Shown here piece after piece: positions 29,059 to 38,194 of a DNA stretch of 64,000 bases. Position 1 is the stretch's first letter. Every line of letters begins with the position of its first letter. The stretch is from Candidatus Marithrix sp. Canyon 246 (lineage in GTDB: Bacteria > Pseudomonadota > Gammaproteobacteria > Beggiatoales > Beggiatoaceae), in NCBI RefSeq assembly GCF_001723685.1, contig NZ_MCBX01000038.1:248001-312000 (forward strand), in the 5' to 3' direction. The translations under genes were made by a program, and so were the position numbers. The notes under the pieces were generated by a model. The model ran no database searches and was not told the DNA's origin. It saw only the letters and a list, made by a program, of their open reading frames with translations.

Positions 29059-30303
29059 TTAAAAATCCGTTCCCAAAAGAAAATCTTCTTTTCTGCCTCT
29101 ACGCCTGACTAAAATATCTTGCCCATCATTATCAATAATTACCTCAGCAGGCATAGGCGCACTTAAAAAGTATAATAAACTTGCTGAAAATCCATAAGCT
29201 CCCGCATTGAATATACAAATAATATCATTTGGCTCTATATGAGGTAATTCTACTTCGGTGGTGAATACGTCCATACTGGTACATAAAGCTCCACCTATAA
29301 TTACCTTACTATCAATTGGTTGATCAATTTTATTCGCAATCACAGTTGAATATTTTTTATTCATTCTAAATGGCAAAAAGGCGTGATTGATGCCACTATC
29401 TACAATCGCATATTTTTTTCCACGTGATTCTTTGACGCTTAGAACTTTTGTCAGCAAAATACCAGCATCTGAAACTAAAAATCTACCCGGTTCTAAAATC
29501 AATTCTGTTTCTGATAAATCATAACAGTTTGAAATTTTAGCAATTAACTCTGCTAAGCCTGAACCAAATTCTTCTACATTAAATTCTTGTTCAGAATCAG
29601 TATATGGTACACCTAAACCACCACCTAAATTAATTGTTTCCAGCTTTAACTGATATTGCTTAGCAAGTTTACAGGCAATATTTAAAGTATTTTCTATACT
29701 AGTCAATAATACCTTATGACTTAAAATCTGTGAACCTACATAGATATGAATACCAGATAATGTAACCCAATCTAACTTTAATGCCGCCTCAATCAGCCCA
29801 TCTACTTTTTCCTCATCAACTCCAAATTTTTGCGAATCCCCACCAGTGTGCATTTTAGCCTGCGCCGCACCACATAAAGGATTAATTCTGACACAAATTT
29901 TCATTAAACACTGTGCTTGCTCAGCAATAGTATTGATTCTATAAAGCTCATCCATTGATTCAACATTTAACAAATGAATTTTATTTTCAATAGCATAAGC
30001 TATATCATCATCAGTTTTACCCGGACCATTATAAATAATTTCCGAGCCTAAAAAGCCAGATTTCAAAGCGATACAAAGTTCACCAGATGACGCAATTTCA
30101 GCACCAGCACCTAGCGAATGAATAAATGCACAAACACTTGGATTAGGATTAGCTTTAAGAGCGTAAAATATTTTAAATTGTTTAGGAATATACTGCTTTA
30201 ATAACTCATATTTAGTTTTAATGATATTAATATCATATACGTATAAAGGAGTTGCATATTTTGCAACTAAGTCTAATATAGTTTGTTGTTTTAAAGATTT
30301 CAT
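29059..30303 (-). CDS. diaminopimelate decarboxylase-like PLP enzyme (fold type III)
   Basis: The roughly 414-residue protein has the group IV decarboxylase/alanine racemase barrel: the PLP lysine in FYALKANPNP, GAEIASSGEL, the phosphate loop NLGGGLGVPY, ILEPGRFLV, and the C-terminal GALCTSMDVF with the catalytic Cys. Its closest role is decarboxylation of meso-diaminopimelate to lysine (LysA). Related enzymes act on ornithine, arginine or carboxynorspermidine, so the substrate is not certain. The ATG at 30303 is preferred to an upstream TTG because a GAG ribosome site lies six bases before it. Its leader is duplicated at 32214-32300. Confidence 0.8.
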   Translation of the reverse strand: MKSLKQQTILDLVAKYATPLYVYDINIIKTKYELLKQYIPKQFKIFYALKANPNPSVCAFIHSLGAGAEIASSGELCIALKSGFLGSEIIYNGPGKTDDDIAYAIENKIHLLNVESMDELYRINTIAEQAQCLMKICVRINPLCGAAQAKMHTGGDSQKFGVDEEKVDGLIEAALKLDWVTLSGIHIYVGSQILSHKVLLTSIENTLNIACKLAKQYQLKLETINLGGGLGVPYTDSEQEFNVEEFGSGLAELIAKISNCYDLSETELILEPGRFLVSDAGILLTKVLSVKESRGKKYAIVDSGINHAFLPFRMNKKYSTVIANKIDQPIDSKVIIGGALCTSMDVFTTEVELPHIEPNDIICIFNAGAYGFSASLLYFLSAPMPAEVIIDNDGQDILVRRRGRKEDFLLGTDF

Positions 30304-30388
30304 GTTTAATCTCAATAATAACTACAGTTTTGATTTTTTGACCTTTGTTTGTAGATGTGATAGTTCATTTTGTTTTTTTCCTTTATTA
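30298..30388. repeat. direct repeat, copy 1 (leader of the decarboxylase gene)
   Basis: About 90 bases here recur at 32214-32300 in the same orientation, with one substitution and a four-base difference in a T-run. This copy contains the start codon and ribosome site of the decarboxylase gene. The two copies enclose the broken AIPR gene. Confidence 0.9.
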
Positions 30389-30549
30389 ACAATATTGTTA
30401 TTTATTTGTTTCTGCTCGACAATCTTCTAAATTATCGCGGACTGTTACTGTATTGGGATGTTCTGCATGGTCATAGTAATCATGGAAAAAACTCAATAAA
30501 CCACCACGGCTAACTAAGGCATTTTGTAAAGCTAAATATAAAGGCGACT
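30389..30549 (-). pseudogene. remnant C-terminus resembling a TPR protein
   Basis: The minus strand is open and reads SPLYLALQNALVSRGGLLSF followed by a DHAEHPNTVTVRDNLEDC stretch, then runs into the direct repeat. HPNTVTVRDNLE resembles the end of kinesin-light-chain-type TPR repeats (HPNTQTVRNNLE). No start or complete repeat remains, so this would be a fragment of a TPR/NB-ARC-type gene. The assignment is weak. Confidence 0.35.
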
Positions 30550-30623
30550 AAACGCGCCAGAACTCTTTGTCTTTATTGTAAAAATAAATTACGCATCATA
30601 AAACTTTATTAGAACAATTTAGG

Positions 30624-32174
30624 CTATGAATGCACTTCAATAATACCCAATTCATTATTTAAATCATATTTAGATTTGCCTGATTTAAAATAGCTATTGT
30701 GTGAATAGGTTATGCCTTTTTCTGTAAACAGTTTTTTTTCTTTTTCTGTTAGCTTAATCAGTGTATCATAAATTTTCTGATATGATTTTTCATAATCATC
30801 ATTCAGTTTGTATATGCCATAACTTATTAGTTCATCTGCGTATAAAATTAAATCGTTATTATATTTTGCACTGTTTCGCTTATCTATAACAAATTTATAT
30901 ATTTTATATGCTTCCATTAACTGTTGATATATTGGTGAATCTTTTTCCCCAGAAAATAAATGATGCAATTTATGATTTTTATCGGCTGTAGCTTCATAAA
31001 TTTCTTCTAAAATTGTAGATTTTGAATTTTTTGCAACTTCTGGATGTTCATTAAAAGTTGCATACCAAAATTTTAGAACTGTATCACTATGTACTGATTC
31101 TTTGAGCATTTGACTTAAATGATTCTCAAATGTATCACCTCGTTTTATTAAATAGCCGATTTCATTTGATTCAAAAATAGTTTTTGCATAGATATTAAAA
31201 TTTCTATTGCTAATTTTATCTCGAAAATTGATAGGTGACTGAGTATTAGTTGCATCTGTGATTTTATCTACTATTTCTTTATCATTGGTTTCGTACAATC
31301 TGGCTAAAACATAAACACCATCCAGTTTAGATGGATCTTTTTGATAGACATCATATATAACGCTAGTCGTTTGTAATCCATTTACAATTACTGGATTTAC
31401 TGTTTCAATTGGATAGTATCCAGCTTGCATTTCTTGTGGGAGTTTTACTTGATCTGCAATAATTGTAATTCCGTTATTTAGAAATGGAAAGTATTCAGAA
31501 TAATCACTCTCTAAGGTAGAAAGAATATTTTTATTGGTTTTGTTATACCTTAAATATCCTCTGACATTTTCATTAAAAACTGTATCCACTCTTTTGTTCA
31601 CGTTTTTTTCATTATCAAGTAATTTGCACAAATTAAGAGCTGAAAGTCTAAAATTTACAGCTTTTATATTTTGTATTTGAAATGAAATAATAGATTGAGG
31701 ATCTTTTTTTAAAGATATATTAGATCTATCAGCCATAAAACTAAATTTGACTGTTTTTCTTTTTCGATGCTGATAGACTAAACTATCTATTTTTCTAAAT
31801 ATTCATTGGAATCTAAATGTCTTTGAATTATGTGACTATTCTGTTCTGATTTTTCGCCAGCGAAAATAAAATAAAGATTAGTTTCTAATATTTTTCCTGA
31901 TGAGACTATGGATTTATATCGTTCTAATGCAGTGGCGACTTTTTGATTTAAAGGAAGTGAAGAGCTATTATCATAAACAAATATAAATTCCATCCATCCC
32001 AGCATCATTACTACCTTTACCATTAATTAATGTACTAATATATGCCATAACTTCATCAAAGCTTAAATCAAGAAAAGCAGCAAGTACAAGGATTTCAAAG
32101 GCAGAAGCTTCTGTTAAATTAAATTTTTCTTTGATTCTATGCTTGAATCCATTGATAAAAAGTTCTTTGTTCAT
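30624..32174 (-). pseudogene. AIPR (abortive infection phage resistance) gene, frameshifted
   Basis: Three frames together make one AIPR-type protein: MNKELFINGF to GSNDAGMDGIYI (31971-32174), a middle piece with LNQKVATALERYKSIV (31787-32023), and a 370-residue C-terminal part (30624-31736) with NVRGYLRYNK, FPFLNNGITIIAD and PVIVNGLQTTSVIYD. AIPR proteins confer phage resistance by abortive infection; the N-terminal region is nuclease-like in the family. Segments expected after DGIYI seem to be deleted, and at least two frame changes break it. The C-terminal part still has an ATG and could be made alone. It lies between the two direct repeats. Confidence 0.75.
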
Positions 32175-32213
32175 TTGTTAATTTATCTGAAGTAGTACGG
32201 ACATTATATCTTT

Positions 32214-32300
32214 TTTCATGTTTAATTTCAATAATAACTACAGTTTTGATTTTTTGACCTTTGTTTGTAGATGTGATAGTTCATTTTGTTTCCTTTATTA
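32214..32300. repeat. direct repeat, copy 2 (orphan leader)
   Basis: This is the second copy of the 30298-30388 sequence. It carries the same leader and orphan ATG-AAA start as the decarboxylase gene but is followed by unrelated sequence leading to the AIPR gene. It marks the outer edge of the AIPR segment. Confidence 0.9.
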
Positions 32301-32622
32301 AAAAGACGAACTTCACGATTTTCAAATTGCTTCATAATAATTTACCTGTTGGTCGTTTATTACTGTACTACTATAGCAAATTATTGTCCAATTGATTGCT
32401 GTTATTTTATTAGCATTCTAATATCAAAAGCTGGTTTGCTAGAATGTTGTTTTATTAAATAATTAAAACAATCGAGCACACACTGTCTAGGAATAAATTC
32501 CAAGGCGGTATTTGAGCATGTAGCTGAACCTCATAATAACTTGGTTGTGAAGGAATGGATTAATAAGCTCATATCAGGGCGCATTACATCATTATTTTGC
32601 CCTTCAGGAAATGCAAAGCGTT
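32301..32622. other. non-coding stretch, nothing recognised
   Basis: About 320 bases lie between the orphan leader copy and the stop of the nucleotide-sugar dehydrogenase. A minus-strand frame reads PSYYEVQLHAQIPPWNLFLDS before stops and could be a gene remnant, but no family, promoter or terminator is convincing. Confidence 0.4.
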
Positions 32623-33885
32623 TTACAATCTCTCATCAACAATATCAGTTGGTAAAATAGATTTTATATCATAAATAACCCCATTAGTTTTTGTCAGAGC
32701 TTGAATCGCCTCTACACCCATTTCAATGAATTGCTTATGTGATACTGCTAATATCACCGTATCATATTTATATTTTTCTGGTTGTTGCACCATATTTATC
32801 TTATACATTTCTTGTGCTTCTTCCATATCTACCCAAGGATCATAGACATCTATCTTGGCTCCATAGCTTTCTAATTCTTGGATAATGTCTATGACGCGAG
32901 TATTACGAAGATCAGGGCAATTTTCTTTGAAAGTTAGCCCCATTACTAAAATATTAGCACCTATAACATGAATGCTTTTTTTGATCATACGCTTGATCAC
33001 AGCAGAAGCGATATAAAAACCCATATCATCATTAATTCTACGCCCTGCTAATATCATTTCAGGGTTATAACCAACATCCTTAGCTTTTTGAGTTAAATAA
33101 TAAGGATCAATACCTATACAATGCCCACCAACTAAACCCGGGCGAAATGGTAGAAAATTCCATTTAGAACCAGCGGCTTCTAAAACTTCTAAAGTATCAA
33201 TATCTAAACGGTGAAAAATCATTGCAAGTTCATTTATTAAAGCAATGTTCACATCGCGTTGTGTATTTTCAATTACTTTAGCCGCTTCTGCTACACGAAT
33301 GCTACTAGCTTGATGAGTACCAGCCGCAATAATACTCTTATAAGTTTCATCTATAATCTTGGCAGCTTCAGGAGTGGAGCCTGAAGTTACTTTAACAATA
33401 TTAGTTAAACGATGAGTATGATCACCCGGATTAATACGTTCTGGGCTATAACCTACAAAAAAATCCTGATTAAATTTTAAATTAGATTCATATTCTAAAA
33501 TCGGTACGCAAACTTCTTCAGTAGCTCCGGGATACACAGTAGATTCATATACTACAATATCAGATTTATTTAAAAGCTTACCTATCATTTTACTAGCGTT
33601 TTCTAACAAGGTTAAATCAGGGCATTTATGACTATCTAATGGTGTTGGAACTGTTATAATATAAAAATTGCATTCTGATAAATCGTTTAAATTATCTGTA
33701 TAACTTATATATTTAGCTTGTTTAAATTCTTCTGCTGACACCTCCAAAGTAGCATCTTTTCCTGATTTTAATTCTTCTATACGTTTAGTTTTAAGATCAA
33801 AGCCTATTGTAGAATAATATTTTCCAAACTCAATTGCTAAAGGTAATCCAACATAACCTAATCCTATAATTCCAATTTTTTTCAT
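32623..33885 (-). CDS. UDP-N-acetyl-hexosamine 6-dehydrogenase (TviB/WbpA type)
   Basis: The 420-residue enzyme has an N-terminal Rossmann [13 protein letters not shown], central [12 protein letters not shown] and the catalytic Cys256 in [14 protein letters not shown], then a C-terminal domain with [17 protein letters not shown]. This family oxidises UDP-GlcNAc or UDP-GalNAc to the uronic acid for capsule or O-antigen polymers. It follows the chain-length/kinase-like gene by 12 bases on the same strand, so both belong to an exopolysaccharide operon of which only two genes are here. Which sugar is used cannot be told. Confidence 0.92.
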   Translation of the reverse strand: MKKIGIIGLGYVGLPLAIEFGKYYSTIGFDLKTKRIEELKSGKDATLEVSAEEFKQAKYISYTDNLNDLSECNFYIITVPTPLDSHKCPDLTLLENASKMIGKLLNKSDIVVYESTVYPGATEEVCVPILEYESNLKFNQDFFVGYSPERINPGDHTHRLTNIVKVTSGSTPEAAKIIDETYKSIIAAGTHQASSIRVAEAAKVIENTQRDVNIALINELAMIFHRLDIDTLEVLEAAGSKWNFLPFRPGLVGGHCIGIDPYYLTQKAKDVGYNPEMILAGRRINDDMGFYIASAVIKRMIKKSIHVIGANILVMGLTFKENCPDLRNTRVIDIIQELESYGAKIDVYDPWVDMEEAQEMYKINMVQQPEKYKYDTVILAVSHKQFIEMGVEAIQALTKTNGVIYDIKSILPTDIVDERL

Positions 33886-33897
33886 TTTTTTTATTTC

Positions 33898-36033
33898 CTA
33901 ATTATTTAATATAATGCCTGCTATTTTTGTATTAACTTTTTCTAAACGTTTAATATTATCTAATACCATAGTTGAATGATTGGCTTTTGCTTTTACCACA
34001 AATACGATTTTTGTTGCTAGTTTGGCTAAGACTATAGTTTCTGTAAATGCCACTGTTGGGCTATGAATAATAATATATTTATATTCTGGTGTTACTGCTT
34101 GTAATAATTCACTAAACCATTTTGATGAGAATAATTCTAATGGATTAAAAGGAATTTGCCCGCCTAAAATTATATCAAGTTGAGGCACTTCATTGATTTG
34201 ATAAATACATTCTTCCCATTTACGTTCCTTAGTAAATAACTCAAATAATCCCGGAGATTTAGGATTTAAACCTAATGTTTGAGCTACTGTAGGTTGCCGA
34301 ATATTAGCTTCTATTAATAATGTTTTATCTATTTGCCCAAAAGCAAAAGCTTGATTTAATGCCACTGTTGTTTTGCCATCTTCTGGTAATGAAGATGTAA
34401 TCAAGATTATATTATTTTGATTCTGTTGATCTGATAACATTAATTCAGTGCGAATAATGCGAATTGCATTAGAAAATGGCGCATTAGGTTCCTTTAAAAA
34501 CATTGATCTAGCATTAAATTTATTTTTTCTGCTGAATTTTAATTTTGGTAAAGTTCCTAAGCAAGGTAATTTTAATTTTTGCTTAACATCTTCTGCATTA
34601 GCGATAGTTTTATTTATAAATGCTAATAAAAATGCTATCCCAATTGAAATTAATAATCCTAAGACAAAACTTCCAATAATAAATATATATTTATTCAATA
34701 AGACTGGATTAGCTTTTGCTGGAACTAATGCGGGTTCAACCAATCGCCCCACCATAGAAAGCTGTTTGACTTCTTGTGCAACATTATTTTCTTTCAAACG
34801 TGTTAAAAATAATTCATAGAGATTACGATTAACTGCTATTTCTCTTTCTAAAGCCTTTTTTTGATATTCTTTACGGTTAAGATTTTGAATTACTATTTCA
34901 TTTTCCTTTAAGATATGTTCCAGAGCTTTGACATTAGCTAGTGCCATTTCATATTCTTTACGAATACTATTTAGTACAATTTTTATTTGTTTAGTTGTAT
35001 TATTTTTAGCCTTTTGTAAAACTGCTCTAGCGGCAATTACTTTAGGATGTCTTGCACTATAACTACTAGTTAAATTAACTTGTAACTTAGCTAACTCTCT
35101 TTCAGCTTTTAATTCTGCACTTTTAAATTCTTGTATTCGAGAATTCTTAAGAATAACTGGTAATGATTCTAAATCAGTTCTATTACCACGATGTTGTTGT
35201 ACTTGTCGATAAATATATTTTGCTTCTCTCAGTGTATTACGCGCATTGCCTAATTGCCCAGCAGTTGCATTAATTTGCTGACTTGCAATAGTTTTAATGC
35301 CAGTAATATTAACTAAATTTTCACTCTCCATATAAGCTTGCAAGCGTTGTTCAGATTGCTGTAATTGATTACGCAGTTTCTCTAAACGATTAGTCAACCA
35401 TGAGGTAGTTTGATTAGCAATTTCTAATTGAGCATCTAAATCACTTTCAATATAAATTTTAGCTAAAGCATTAGGCACAGCAGCGGCTAATTTTCGATCA
35501 GCAGATTCAAAACTAATTGCTACAATTTGAGTTTGACTTACAGGTTTAATATGTAGTATTTCTTTAATGCTGTCAATAATTTTATTACGTTTCTTGTTCT
35601 TATATATTGGATGAGAAACTAAATTAAGTTGATCAACTAGCTTTTCTAACAAACTTCTATATTTTAAAATTTGTAATTGTGTTTTAAAATGTTTATCAGC
35701 ATTCCCTTTCCCATAGATAGCCTCCTCTAAAGATACTATTTTAGATGGTTTTTTACCTTCAATAAATAAATAAGCAGTAGCTGGGTATATCGGTACTGGT
35801 TTTTTTTGAAAAGAACTAGCAATAGTTCCTAATACTGTTATTAGAATAGTAATTAGAATAATTAGAAATATATAATTTTTTAAATTTTTTAAATAATATA
35901 AAATATCTATTTTTTTATTTTTCTCTTTTTTATTATCTACTTTTTCATCTTCTTCTTCATCACGTACAATCAGAATCTGACTGCCTTCTGGGATATATAC
36001 ATATCCATTTGTGGGATTGAGTTCTTGATTCAT
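33898..36033 (-). CDS. Wzc-like polysaccharide co-polymerase with degenerate tyrosine-kinase domain
   Basis: The 711-residue protein has a first membrane segment (IFLIILITILITVLGTIASS, about 54-73), a long periplasmic coiled-coil region, a second membrane segment (about 450-470) and a C-terminal P-loop domain. The P-loop is PEDGKTT (550-556). Known BY-kinases use an Asp pair in Walker A' and Asp in Walker B; here these are EAN (575-577) and IIIH (His657). The C-terminal Tyr cluster is absent. It therefore probably controls chain length without kinase activity. That is inference from residues. Confidence 0.88.
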   Translation of the reverse strand: MNQELNPTNGYVYIPEGSQILIVRDEEEDEKVDNKKEKNKKIDILYYLKNLKNYIFLIILITILITVLGTIASSFQKKPVPIYPATAYLFIEGKKPSKIVSLEEAIYGKGNADKHFKTQLQILKYRSLLEKLVDQLNLVSHPIYKNKKRNKIIDSIKEILHIKPVSQTQIVAISFESADRKLAAAVPNALAKIYIESDLDAQLEIANQTTSWLTNRLEKLRNQLQQSEQRLQAYMESENLVNITGIKTIASQQINATAGQLGNARNTLREAKYIYRQVQQHRGNRTDLESLPVILKNSRIQEFKSAELKAERELAKLQVNLTSSYSARHPKVIAARAVLQKAKNNTTKQIKIVLNSIRKEYEMALANVKALEHILKENEIVIQNLNRKEYQKKALEREIAVNRNLYELFLTRLKENNVAQEVKQLSMVGRLVEPALVPAKANPVLLNKYIFIIGSFVLGLLISIGIAFLLAFINKTIANAEDVKQKLKLPCLGTLPKLKFSRKNKFNARSMFLKEPNAPFSNAIRIIRTELMLSDQQNQNNIILITSSLPEDGKTTVALNQAFAFGQIDKTLLIEANIRQPTVAQTLGLNPKSPGLFELFTKERKWEECIYQINEVPQLDIILGGQIPFNPLELFSSKWFSELLQAVTPEYKYIIIHSPTVAFTETIVLAKLATKIVFVVKAKANHSTMVLDNIKRLEKVNTKIAGIILNN

Positions 36034-36110
36034 ATTATTAATCTTTATTAATTAATTGTTTTTGAATCAAAATGCAACTCTTATTCCCACTTTATTATGT
36101 GTATATTATA

Positions 36111-36248
36111 TCAATTTACTTTCCATTGATCCAAAGCTTTTTTTACATCTTTTTTAGCCTTAGCACGTTCGCTTGACTTACTTTTAATATGCGCTCCGCC
36201 TTTTCTTAATATAGGAGCGCGAACTAGTGGGTTTATTCTTTTAGACAT
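36111..36248 (-). CDS. small basic protein coupled to rtcB
   Basis: An ATG at 36248, six bases after the rtcB stop, opens a 45-codon frame rich in Lys/Arg/Ala (MSKRINPLVRAPILRKGGAH then KSKSSERAKAKKDVKKAL). The ribosome site AAAAGGA is formed by the end of rtcB itself, so translation is coupled. A basic, soluble, possibly RNA-binding character is seen. No family is recognised. The coupling to an RNA ligase makes an RNA-related role an attractive guess. Confidence 0.6.
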   Translation of the reverse strand: MSKRINPLVRAPILRKGGAHIKSKSSERAKAKKDVKKALDQWKVN

Positions 36249-36254
36249 AATTAA

Positions 36255-37451
36255 TTATCCTTTTACGCATACAACTTGTTTTAAAGTATGTACAACTTCT
36301 ACCAAATCAGTTTGATTTGCCATGACTTCATCTATAGATTTATAAGCACTGGGTATTTCATCAATAACTCCTTTATCTTTACGACATTCAACTCCCTCAG
36401 TCTGTAATTCGACATCTTCAGTATTAAAATGCTTCTTAGCAGCACTACGACTCATTTTCCGCCCTGCTCCATGTGAACAAGAACAAAAAGATTCTGCATT
36501 ACCTTTGCCGCGCACGATATAAGATTTAGCGCCCATACTGCCGGGAATAATACCCAATTCGCCGTCATTAGCACTAATAGCACCTTTACGAGTTAAATAT
36601 ACTTGTTCGCCAAAATGTTCCTCAACAGAAACATAATTATGATGACAATTAATTGCTTCTTTAGTAATTTCAAAATGTGGAAAAACTTTACGTAATTTCT
36701 CAAGAATCAAGCGCATCATTTCACGTCGATTAGATAAAGCATAATCCTGCGCCCAATGCACCGCTTCGACATAATCATCAAAATGCTTAGCTCCTTCAGT
36801 AAAATAGGCTAAATCGCGATGAGGCAATTGACGAATATGTTGTTCCATATCCTTCTTTGCCAAATTAATGAAATAACGTCCAATTACATTACCAATACCT
36901 CGACTACCAGAATGCAACATTACCCAAACAGCTTGATTTTCATCCAAACAAATCTCAATAAAATGATTTCCACCACCCAAAGTTGCTAATTGTTGTGACC
37001 ATGTGATATGAGGTTTTCTTAACATCTTAAAAATAGCAGGATGCTTATCAACAATAGCATCTAAACCTTTATTAAGACTTTTAATAGTTGAATTTTGAAC
37101 CTTTATTGACTTGTGCATGTTAAAACCAACCGGAATAGTTTCCTCAATTGCAAGCCTAGTCTTTTTTAAACTATCTGGTAAATCATTGGCGTTGAGTGAA
37201 AGACGGAGGGCATTCATTCCGCATCCAATATCAACCCCGACTGCCGCTGGAATAATTGCGCCCCTACTTGGAATCACAGAACCTACAGTAGCTCCAATTC
37301 CAAGATGTACATCTGGCATTGCTGCAATATGGCTATGAATAAATGGTAATTGAGCTATATCTGTTAATTGATCAATCGCGCCTGAATCAATATCTTCCGT
37401 ATATATTTTTATAGGTACTTTAGCTTTATTTATAATAGTTTTGACTGGCAT
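36255..37451 (-). CDS. rtcB: tRNA-splicing ligase RtcB
   Basis: The protein (398 residues from this start) joins RNA 2',3'-cyclic phosphate and 5'-OH ends using GTP and Mn. Hallmarks are HIAAMPDVHLGIGATVGSVI, AAVGVDIGCGMNAL with the metal-binding Cys, GGGNHFIEI, MLHSGSRGIG and the guanylylation region SHGAGRKMSRSAA. A TTG four codons upstream is also in frame, but the ATG at 37451 has a GGA ribosome site and is preferred. No rtcA is nearby; a small basic gene is coupled downstream. A promoter and terminator-like hairpin lie directly upstream. Confidence 0.93.
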   Translation of the reverse strand: MPVKTIINKAKVPIKIYTEDIDSGAIDQLTDIAQLPFIHSHIAAMPDVHLGIGATVGSVIPSRGAIIPAAVGVDIGCGMNALRLSLNANDLPDSLKKTRLAIEETIPVGFNMHKSIKVQNSTIKSLNKGLDAIVDKHPAIFKMLRKPHITWSQQLATLGGGNHFIEICLDENQAVWVMLHSGSRGIGNVIGRYFINLAKKDMEQHIRQLPHRDLAYFTEGAKHFDDYVEAVHWAQDYALSNRREMMRLILEKLRKVFPHFEITKEAINCHHNYVSVEEHFGEQVYLTRKGAISANDGELGIIPGSMGAKSYIVRGKGNAESFCSCSHGAGRKMSRSAAKKHFNTEDVELQTEGVECRKDKGVIDEIPSAYKSIDEVMANQTDLVEVVHTLKQVVCVKG

Positions 37452-37461
37452 AATTTTTTCC

Positions 37462-37498
37462 AAAAAAAAACCTCGATTAATGCAATCGAGGTTTTTTT
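37462..37498 (-). terminator. rtcB: terminator-like hairpin in the rtcB leader
   Basis: CCTCGATT and AATCGAGG (37471-37478 and 37484-37491) form a perfect stem with a five-base loop, flanked by A and T runs so that it can work in both directions. In the rtcB direction the T-run is followed at once by the ribosome site and ATG. The hairpin lies between the predicted promoter and the gene, so it may attenuate or stabilise the message. Confidence 0.75.
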
Positions 37499-37500
37499 AT

Positions 37501-37528
37501 TTTATAACTTAAATCGGGAATCTGTCAA
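37501..37528 (-). promoter_or_regulatory. rtcB: sigma-70-type promoter for rtcB
   Basis: On the minus strand a perfect TTGACA (37523-37528) and TATAAA (37501-37506) are 16 bases apart. The start point would fall at the base of the leader hairpin. No sigma-54 site, known to drive rtcBA in E. coli, was noticed, so control may differ here. Confidence 0.65.
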
Positions 37529-37544
37529 GAAAAAATGAAGGTAA

Positions 37545-37619
37545 CATTGAATGCGACCAACATCCAATGCACCTAATCATAATTTATTACTAGGTAGGTG
37601 TAGTTTGTAAATTATGATA
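37545..37619. ncRNA. structured intergenic element, copy 1
   Basis: This 75-base unit is repeated at 37673-37747. It contains two hairpins: CATTG...CAATG extended by GGT/ACC with the conserved loop core GACCA, and ATCATAATTTA...TAAATTATGAT around the conserved loop CTAGGTAGGNGTAGT. Stem bases differ between copies while pairing is kept and loops stay constant, the pattern expected of structured RNA. No known family was recognised; strand and transcription are unknown. Confidence 0.5.
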
Positions 37620-37672
37620 CTGAATATATAAGCAGTTATTATGCCATACATTCATGTTAGAAAGAGTAGGTG

Positions 37673-37747
37673 CATCTAAATGTGACCAGCATTCATTGCA
37701 CCAAACCATCACATATAAACTAGGTAGGAGTAGTTGTTTGTATGGTA
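37673..37747. ncRNA. structured intergenic element, copy 2
   Basis: This is the second copy of the 75-base unit, 128 bases from the first. The first stem is GGTGCA...TGCACC and the second ACCAT...ATGGT plus AAAC...GTTT, different in sequence from copy 1 but in the same places. The loops GACCAG and CTAGGTAGGAGTAGT are conserved. It may be a tandem regulatory RNA or a pair of small mobile repeats. Confidence 0.5.
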
Positions 37748-37877
37748 GCTTATATAATGCAATAGTAGTGCCATATTAACAGGTTTAAACTGTCAATTTT
37801 TTTAACATCAACAGCTTTCCAAAGCCCATGAGTTTGGCGACAAGCTACACAAATCGCATTGCATTCTCTTCCCCCAT

Positions 37878-38117
37878 TTATCTAACTCCGTTGCCAACAG
37901 TACAGCATTTTGAATCCAGATTTATATTGACACTACCAGCTTTAACACTCATAATGTTTTCATTACCACTACCATAACTCTCAGCAGTTGCAATATTATC
38001 ACCCTGATGATGATTTTTAATATCAACTTCAAGATTGCTTCTCACATCTGCCATAAGTAATTGGCTAGAGATCATAGAAGTGGCAAATAAGAGCATAAAA
38101 ATTGTATTATGATTCAT
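37878..38117 (-). CDS. small secreted protein, unknown
   Basis: The 79-residue product has a signal-peptide start (FMLLFATSMISSQLLMAD) and a polar mature part rich in Asn, Gly and Ser that ends with a CC pair and VGNGVR. No known domain is seen. It is transcribed away from xthA, which starts 77 bases away on the other strand, so the two share a divergent promoter region. The frame is short, so it is only moderately supported. Confidence 0.5.
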   Translation of the reverse strand: MNHNTIFMLLFATSMISSQLLMADVRSNLEVDIKNHHQGDNIATAESYGSGNENIMSVKAGSVNINLDSKCCTVGNGVR

Positions 38118-38194
38118 ATTCTTCCTTTAAAATAAATGTTCAAAATATTTATAATATAAAATCAATTAGTTAATTATTTTTTTAATACCATGTT

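Noticed and set aside
34448-34819. 123-residue plus-strand frame opposite the Wzc-like gene
   Set aside because: Hydrophobic composition comes from the complement of the second membrane segment; no start signal.
37541-37750. Possible CRISPR array
   Set aside because: Only two units, imperfect, 75 bases long with a 53-base gap; they behave as paired hairpins rather than repeats with spacers, and no cas gene is near.
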